Shown here: piece after piece, positions 6,056-10,441 of the stretch
Numbering within the stretch: position 1 is the first letter of the stretch
Layout of the letters: every line of letters starts with the position of its first letter
DNA from: Eubacterium sp. UBA3720
GTDB taxonomy: Bacteria > Bacillota > Clostridia > Lachnospirales > Lachnospiraceae
DNA length: 10,441 bases
Direction: 5' to 3'
NCBI GenBank assembly: GCA_002371335.1
Contig: DFHP01000209.1
Span: 1 to 10,441 of the forward strand
Translations under genes and position numbers: made by a program
The notes under the pieces: model-generated
Databases searched by the model: none
Seen by the model: only the letters and a program-made list of their open reading frames with translations
Told to the model about the DNA's origin: nothing

Positions 6056-7858
6056 TCAGGCGGGGGACTCCCCGACTAAGTTGAACTGCGTATCATAGAG
6101 TTCCTTATAGAATCCGTTCATGGACAGCAGCTCTTTATGGCTGCCCCTCTCGATGATTTTTCCGTTTCGCATGACGAGAATGATATCGGCACTTCGGATT
6201 GTTGACAGGCGATGTGCGACGATAAAGCTGGTACGGCCTTTCATCATTTCGTCAAAGGCCTTCTGGACCCGGATCTCCGTCAGGGTATCGATGGAGGAAG
6301 TCGCTTCGTCCAGGATAAGGATCTGAGGAAGATGGAGCATGACCCGGGAGATGCACAGCAGCTGTTTTTGCCCCTGTGAAAGTTCTCCTCCGTTTTCACC
6401 TATGACGGTATCATATCCTTTAGGAAGCTGGATGATAAAGCTGTGTGCATGGGCAGCTTTTGCGGCAGCAATGATTTCTTCGTCTGATGCGTCAGGCCAG
6501 CCGTAGGATATATTATCCCTGATCGTACCGGACCGGAGCCATGTGTCCTGAAGTACCATCGCATAATTATCGCGCAGACTGCTTCTGGTCACGTCTCTTA
6601 TATCCGTACCGTCGAGGCGGATCGATCCCTGATCCACGTCATAAAATCTCATAAGCAGATTAATGAGAGTGGTTTTTCCGCAGCCTGTGGGACCTACAAG
6701 AGCAACCTTTGTTCCTGCGTCTGCGGATATGTTCAGGTCCTCGATAAAAGGTTTGTTTTTTGTATAAGAAAAAGCAACGTTTTCAAAAGTTACGTCGCCT
6801 GAAACTACCGGCATAGATGTGGTCCTGTCAGTGTCAGGAGTTTCCGGAGATTCATCCAGATATTCATAAACCCTCGCCGCGGAGGCGATGGAATTCTGGA
6901 ATTCTGTCAGAACGCCAGTGATCTCATTGAACGGCTTCGTGTACTGGTTCGTATAGCTTAGAAAGCTGGTCAGCTTACCGATTGTCAGAGCGGCTCCCAG
7001 AGAAGGAAAACACATTAAGGCACCGGCAATCGTCACGCCCGCATAGATAATATTATACATAAGGCGTGTGGACGGATTTGTCAGTGAAGAATAAAACGTG
7101 GCTTTTTCACTGTGCATCGCAAGCTTGTCATTGATCTTATCAAAGGTGCTTTCAGAGGCGGATTCGTGCAGGAAAGCGGAAACGATCTTCTGATTAGCAA
7201 GCATTTCGTTTGTAAAACCTGTTAGCTCGCCTCTGGATTCAGACTGCTTCTGGAACATGCTGTAGGAGTGTACCGAGACAAAACCTGCGATCATAAAAGA
7301 GAGCGGGCTTAACACGATCACGATGATCGTGATCCAGGGATTCAGTGTAAACATGAAAAAAATGGTGCAGAGGATCGTGAAGATGCCGGTGAACAGCTGC
7401 GTAAAGCCCATTAAAAGTCCGTCGGAAAATGTTTCTATGTCGGTCACGATGCGGCTTAGAAGATCTCCCTGTGAATGAGCGTCTACATACGAAAGGGGCA
7501 GCTCGTGCAGGTGATCGAAAGCTCTTACACGCATATCCTTAATAATGGAGTAGGTGATCTTATTATTGATATGTCCCATGAACCATTGGAATACCGCGGT
7601 AAAAAAAATACAGACGACAATTGTGATGAGTATATGCGAGAGCGCGGAAAAGTCCACGTTTCCGCGGGAAATGATAGCATCAACGCCGCGTCCGATCAGG
7701 ATCGGTATATAGAGTGTCAGTATAACGGAAACTGCAGCCAGCGCAAGAGAGAGGAGAACCAGCGGCATGTGCGGACGTATCTGCAGCAGGATCCTTTTCA
7801 GGACCTGCGCCTGCTTTGCTCTCAGGGCGCGGGAAGGCGATTTTTTGTTTCTTTTCAT
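6056..7858 (-). CDS. ABC exporter half-transporter, subunit with catalytic ATP-site residues
   Basis: The protein has 600 residues: a basic N-terminal tip, six predicted membrane helices within about 30-320, then the ATPase domain. Walker A is GPTGCGKTT (389-397), the Q-loop glutamine is Q437, Walker B is ILILDE with catalytic E518, and the switch histidine is H549 in IVAHRLSTI. The signature is LSQGQ (493-497) instead of LSGGQ. It pairs with the upstream gene product, which has a normal signature but lacks the catalytic Glu and His. This pattern marks heterodimeric exporters such as TM287/288, BmrCD and LmrCD, which export drugs or lipophilic compounds. Its ATG overlaps the TGA of the partner gene (ATGA at 7858-7855), giving coupled translation and equal amounts. 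The substrate is unknown. Confidence 0.92.
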   Translation of the reverse strand: MKRNKKSPSRALRAKQAQVLKRILLQIRPHMPLVLLSLALAAVSVILTLYIPILIGRGVDAIISRGNVDFSALSHILITIVVCIFFTAVFQWFMGHINNKITYSIIKDMRVRAFDHLHELPLSYVDAHSQGDLLSRIVTDIETFSDGLLMGFTQLFTGIFTILCTIFFMFTLNPWITIIVIVLSPLSFMIAGFVSVHSYSMFQKQSESRGELTGFTNEMLANQKIVSAFLHESASESTFDKINDKLAMHSEKATFYSSLTNPSTRLMYNIIYAGVTIAGALMCFPSLGAALTIGKLTSFLSYTNQYTKPFNEITGVLTEFQNSIASAARVYEYLDESPETPDTDRTTSMPVVSGDVTFENVAFSYTKNKPFIEDLNISADAGTKVALVGPTGCGKTTLINLLMRFYDVDQGSIRLDGTDIRDVTRSSLRDNYAMVLQDTWLRSGTIRDNISYGWPDASDEEIIAAAKAAHAHSFIIQLPKGYDTVIGENGGELSQGQKQLLCISRVMLHLPQILILDEATSSIDTLTEIRVQKAFDEMMKGRTSFIVAHRLSTIRSADIILVMRNGKIIERGSHKELLSMNGFYKELYDTQFNLVGESPA

Positions 7859-9684
7859 GATGCTGCCTCCTTTGCAAATTCCTGTTCGGACATCTGTGAC
7901 GCGCAGATCTCTCTGTATGTTTTACATTTCCGGATAAGCTCCCTGTGAGTTCCGATCCCGGCAAGGTTTCCGTTTTCCAGCACCAGGATCCTGTCGGCTC
8001 CCCGGATCGTGGAGACTCTCTGGGAGACAAGGAATACAGTCGTTCCCCGGCATGATTCCCGGAGAGATGTCCTCAGTCTGGCATCCGTCACGTAATCAAG
8101 AGCTGATGAGCTGTCATCCAGTATCAGAATATCCGGTCTGCGCAGCAGGGTCCTGGCAATCGTCAGACGCTGACGCTGACCGCCGGAGAAGTTATTGCCG
8201 CCCTGCTCGACGGAAGCATCGATTCCATTGGAGAGCTGATCTACAAATTCTTCCGCCTGCGCGATGCGAAGCGCTTCCCGGATATCCTGCGTTGAGGCGT
8301 TTTCGTTTCCCCAGAGCATATTTGAACGTATCGTACCGGTAAATAAAACAGCCTTCTGAGGTACGATCCCGATATGCTTTCCAAGCTCGCTTCTTCTGAT
8401 CTGACGAAGATCCTTTCCGTTTACCGTCACATTTCCCGCGCCCGGATCATAAAAACGCGAGATGAGGTTTACGAGGGTAGTTTTACCTGCGCCTGTACTG
8501 CCGATAATGCCAATCGTTTCTCCCGCGTCGGCATGAAAAGAGATGTTTTTCAGAGAAGGTTCACCGGTATTGTATGAAAATGTGACGCTGTCAAAATCCA
8601 CGGATGCGCCGCGGATATCTGTATTTTCGGCGATTTCCGCTGATCCTGTTTTATATGACGAGGGCTTTTTTCCGGATGCTGACTTCATACCCGTGCAGGA
8701 AACGACCTGCTTCGGAAAGGCATCGGTGCCGTCGGCCATGCTGTTTTTGATCTTAAAAACATCATCTACACGATTCATGCACGCCATCGCACGGGACAGA
8801 GTTATGATCAGGTTTGAAAGCTTGATCAGTTCTACAAGTATCTGGGACATATAGTTTACCAGAGCGATCACCTGTCCCTGAAGCAGCAGACCGGAATTCA
8901 CCTGCCGGCTGCCGATCATCAAAATACCGATAATACCCAGATTTATGATCACATACGTAACCGGATTCAGGAAGGCGGAGATCATTCCTACCTTTATCTG
9001 ATCATGGTAAAGAGACCCGCTGCTTTTTCGGAAATCGCGGATCTCGCTTTCTTCACGGTGGAATGCACGGACTACGCGGATGCCCTGCAGGTTTTCTCTG
9101 GCGTTCTGCATGATCAGATCCAGGCGTTTCTGTACTTTTCTGTACATTGGCATGGTAATAAAAACGATGCCGAGAACGATCAGAAAAAGAAGCGGAACAG
9201 TTATGACAAAAGGAACGGCTGCCTTTGCGTCAACGGTAAACGCCATGATCATAGCGCCAAAAACGATAAAAGGCGAGCGAAGGAACAGGCGGAGAAACAT
9301 ATTGACTCCGGTCTGCACCTGATTGATATCGCTTGTCATACGGGTGATCAGAGTAGAAGTGCCTGTTTCATCCAGTTCTTTGTAGGATAAAGAATTAATG
9401 TGGCGGTACAGATCGCTCCTCAGCGCAGTACCGGTATATACGGCGGTTATAGCCGAGAATTTTTGGGCGGTGACGGAGACGCAAAAACCGACCACTCCAA
9501 GCATGATCATCAGAAGACCCATACGAACTGTGTAAGTTATATTTTCGTTGGCGATACCCTTATCGATAATGTCTGCGATGATCAGCGGAATGATCAGTTC
9601 AAAGCTTGCCTCAAGCATCTTCAGAAGGGGCGCGAGTATGGCGCAGCCCCGTTTAACCTTTAAATATGATAATAATCTTTTCAT
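7855..9684 (-). CDS. ABC exporter half-transporter, subunit with degenerate ATP site
   Basis: The protein has 609 residues and is the first gene of the two-gene operon. Six membrane helices are predicted within about 15-300. The ATPase domain has Walker A GSTGAGKTT (395-403), Q443, and a normal signature FSGGQ (499-503). Walker B ILILDD has Asp (D524) where the catalytic Glu should be, and the switch histidine is replaced by Gln (Q555 in VSQRVSTI). These are the classic changes of the non-catalytic half of heterodimeric exporters. A low-complexity Ser/Lys-rich linker at about 314-358 joins the membrane and ATPase parts and appears longer than usual. The ATG at 9684 has only a weak ribosome binding site. 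Hydrophobic drugs or peptides are plausible substrates, but nothing in the sequence tells which. Confidence 0.92.
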   Translation of the reverse strand: MKRLLSYLKVKRGCAILAPLLKMLEASFELIIPLIIADIIDKGIANENITYTVRMGLLMIMLGVVGFCVSVTAQKFSAITAVYTGTALRSDLYRHINSLSYKELDETGTSTLITRMTSDINQVQTGVNMFLRLFLRSPFIVFGAMIMAFTVDAKAAVPFVITVPLLFLIVLGIVFITMPMYRKVQKRLDLIMQNARENLQGIRVVRAFHREESEIRDFRKSSGSLYHDQIKVGMISAFLNPVTYVIINLGIIGILMIGSRQVNSGLLLQGQVIALVNYMSQILVELIKLSNLIITLSRAMACMNRVDDVFKIKNSMADGTDAFPKQVVSCTGMKSASGKKPSSYKTGSAEIAENTDIRGASVDFDSVTFSYNTGEPSLKNISFHADAGETIGIIGSTGAGKTTLVNLISRFYDPGAGNVTVNGKDLRQIRRSELGKHIGIVPQKAVLFTGTIRSNMLWGNENASTQDIREALRIAQAEEFVDQLSNGIDASVEQGGNNFSGGQRQRLTIARTLLRRPDILILDDSSSALDYVTDARLRTSLRESCRGTTVFLVSQRVSTIRGADRILVLENGNLAGIGTHRELIRKCKTYREICASQMSEQEFAKEAAS

Positions 9685-9711
9685 GCTCTGAGAGTAGCAT
9701 ATATTGCTGTA

Positions 9712-9739
9712 ATTATCAAATCAGTCATGAAAAATTCAA
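9712..9739 (-). promoter_or_regulatory. possible promoter of the ABC exporter operon
   Basis: On the minus strand there is a -35 box TTGAAT (9739-9734), a 16-base spacer and a -10 box GATAAT (9717-9712). The predicted transcript start is about 20 bases before the ATG. The boxes are moderate. The -35 element lies only two bases from the -35 of the divergent leuA promoter, so the two polymerases would compete. Confidence 0.45.
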
Positions 9740-9741
9740 GA

Positions 9742-9770
9742 TTGACAACAGAGTAAATAAATGTTATGGT
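9742..9770 (+). promoter_or_regulatory. sigma-A promoter of the T-box/leuA transcript
   Basis: A perfect -35 box TTGACA (9742-9747), a 17-base spacer, and a -10 box TATGGT (9765-9770) are present. Transcription would start near 9777, immediately before the T-box stem I. Confidence 0.75.
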
Positions 9771-9776
9771 AAACGA

Positions 9777-10094
9777 AGCAAAATACTAAGACGAGGATTA
9801 GTACATTGATCACCTGAATTCAGAGAGCTGCCGGCCGGTGAAAGGCAGTTGATGGTATTTTTGGAACTGCCCTCTGAGTAGCTGCCCGAAATTTTTGGTT
9901 TATATGTTTATGTATCAGAGGACTGGCATATAGCTGAAAGAGTAGACGCAGACGGAGATCCACCGTTACAGGGATGAGGATATAGTCGTATCCGGCGAGT
10001 GCGCGAGTGATCGCGAATAAGAGTGGTACCGCGAAGGTTGTGTTAATACTGCCTCCGTCTCTTGCAGTTAAATGCATGGAGACGGAGGTTTTTT
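9777..10094 (+). ncRNA. T-box riboswitch, predicted to sense tRNA-Leu
   Basis: The conserved parts appear in order. The K-turn arms are CTA (9786-9788) with TAG, and AGG with CCT. The loop-E motif AGTA (9800-9803) faces GAA (9864-9866). The AGAGAG box is near 9821. The distal stem GCTGCC/GGCAGT has a GGTG loop. Stem III is CGCGA/TCGCG (10002-10015), and the T-box itself is AGAGTGGTACCGCG (10020-10033). The bases after GAA read CTG, a leucine codon, as specifier (9867-9869). If the frame were one base later it would read TGC (Cys). The TGGT in the T-box expects a tRNA ending ACCA, and discriminator A fits tRNA-Leu but not the usual U of tRNA-Cys. Uncharged tRNA would favour the antiterminator and leuA expression. 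Confidence 0.9.
10052..10094 (+). terminator. T-box regulated intrinsic terminator
   Basis: CCTCCGTCTC (10052-10061) pairs perfectly with GAGACGGAGG (10079-10088), and six T follow (10089-10094). The left arm overlaps the bases needed to pair with the T-box as antiterminator, so the two structures exclude each other. Confidence 0.92.
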
Positions 10095-10096
10095 AA

Positions 10097-10129
10097 TTTC
10101 ACAGAAAACGGTTTTGGTTTCCTGTGAAA
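10097..10129 (+). other. hairpin directly after the T-box terminator
   Basis: TTTCACAG (10097-10104) pairs with CTGTGAAA (10122-10129). After one mismatch, four more pairs (10106-10109 with 10117-10120) extend the stem. No T-run follows. It lies in the read-through leader and is not part of a standard T-box. Confidence 0.5.
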
Positions 10130-10165
10130 CAAAACCCTCCGGGGGATGCAATATAAGATTATTTA

Positions 10166-10219
10166 AAAATTTCCCGCGTGTCGTTTTTGAAACAGTCTTA
10201 TCATGAAGCGGGAAGTTTT
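10166..10219 (+). other. second leader hairpin upstream of leuA, with a tiny reading frame
   Basis: AAAATTTCCCGC (10166-10177) pairs with GCGGGAAGTTTT (10208-10219), 12 pairs with one G-U, around a 30-base loop. The right arm ends in TTTT but not a longer T-run, so it could be a weak attenuator. An ATG in the loop (10203) opens a 13-codon frame ending at TAG 10244, reading MKREVLGLFLKTN with leucine codons TTA, CTA and CTG. It lacks a clear ribosome binding site, so translation is doubtful. Confidence 0.45.
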
Positions 10220-10268
10220 AGGACTATTCCTGAAAACAAATTAGAATTCATAAGGAGGAACTTAAAAA

Positions 10269-10441
10269 ATGAAAAATTATTCCAGGTATATGAGACAGTA
10301 TTTTATGCCGCCGGTGGAGTGTCTGGACTGGGCAAAAAAAGAGTTCATCGAGAAGGCGCCCAAGTGGTGCAGCGTTGACCTTCGCGATGGAAATCAGGCA
10401 CTCGTAATCCCGATGTCCCTGGAACAGAAGGTTGAATTTTA
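10269..10441 (+). CDS. leuA: 2-isopropylmalate synthase, N-terminal part, cut by window end
   Basis: Fifty-seven codons are visible. The segment KAPKWCSVDLRDGNQALVIPMSLEQKVEF carries the DLRDGNQ signature of the HMGL-like TIM barrel that binds the metal and acetyl-CoA substrates in LeuA. An N-terminal YFMPPVECLDWAKKEFIEKAP stretch precedes it, as in the LeuA type common in clostridia and actinobacteria. The enzyme condenses acetyl-CoA with 2-oxoisovalerate, the first committed step of leucine synthesis. AAGGAGG (10252-10258) lies ten bases before the ATG. The leucine-type T-box upstream fits the function. The C-terminal regulatory domain is outside the window, so feedback control by leucine cannot be judged. 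Confidence 0.92.
   Translation, partial: MKNYSRYMRQYFMPPVECLDWAKKEFIEKAPKWCSVDLRDGNQALVIPMSLEQKVEF

Noticed and set aside
7475..7948. Plus-strand frame of 157 codons across the junction of the two ABC genes
   Set aside because: Both ABC proteins are well supported on the other strand and the frame has no family resemblance.
9820..10077. Minus-strand frame of 85 codons
   Set aside because: It lies wholly inside the T-box RNA, whose conserved motifs explain the sequence.
5935..10129. The same arms CTGTGAA/TTCACAG occur in hairpins at 5935-5962 and 10097-10129, suggesting a repeat family or CRP-like sites
   Set aside because: The arms are in opposite order, loops and flanks are unrelated, and spacings do not fit a CRP dyad; the likeness is probably chance.

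Overview
The window looks like chromosome of an anaerobic Gram-positive Firmicute, most likely a clostridium of the Lachnospiraceae type. The basis is moderate G+C genes with AT-rich spacers, strong Shine-Dalgarno sites, TTG and GTG starts, sigma-A-type promoters, a T-box riboswitch before leuA, and protein families typical of gut Clostridia. The genus cannot be told from the sequence alone. No mobile element, CRISPR array or phage gene is visible.

Layout from left to right. (1) At 1-30 is the 5' part of a minus-strand tRNA, probably tRNA-Pro, with a good promoter at 42-70. (2) From 344 to 3454 is a plus-strand cassette that looks like an envelope-stress operon. It holds a membrane TPM-like protein with a glycine/arginine-rich tail, a PspA/IM30 protein, and a membrane-anchored transglutaminase-like protein. 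It ends in a clear terminator at 3474-3518. (3) From 3612 to 5928 is a tightly packed plus-strand redox operon: a two-domain nitroreductase-like protein, an Rrf2-family regulator and a zinc-free MDR oxidoreductase. Its genes overlap by 1 and 4 bases. A perfect 7-3-7 palindrome abuts the -10 box of its promoter and is the probable site of autoregulation by the Rrf2 protein. (4) A long nested hairpin at 5979-6052 separates this operon from the converging minus-strand operon. (5) From 9684 down to 6056 are two ABC exporter half-transporters whose reading frames overlap by 4 bases. Their ATP-site motifs differ in a complementary way, which indicates a heterodimeric multidrug-type exporter with one degenerate ATP site. 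(6) Diverging from it, a TTGACA promoter at 9742-9770 drives a T-box leader with a terminator at 10052-10094. Then come 174 bases of further structured leader and the start of leuA (2-isopropylmalate synthase), which is cut by the window end.

The cassettes look independent: membrane maintenance, thiol/electrophile detoxification, drug export and leucine synthesis. The most interesting points are the TPM-PspA-transglutaminase grouping, the RGG-like tail of the first gene, the Rrf2 palindrome, and the extra hairpin with a small leucine-containing reading frame between the T-box and leuA. I found no clearly unprecedented system. The first cassette is the best candidate for something under-described.
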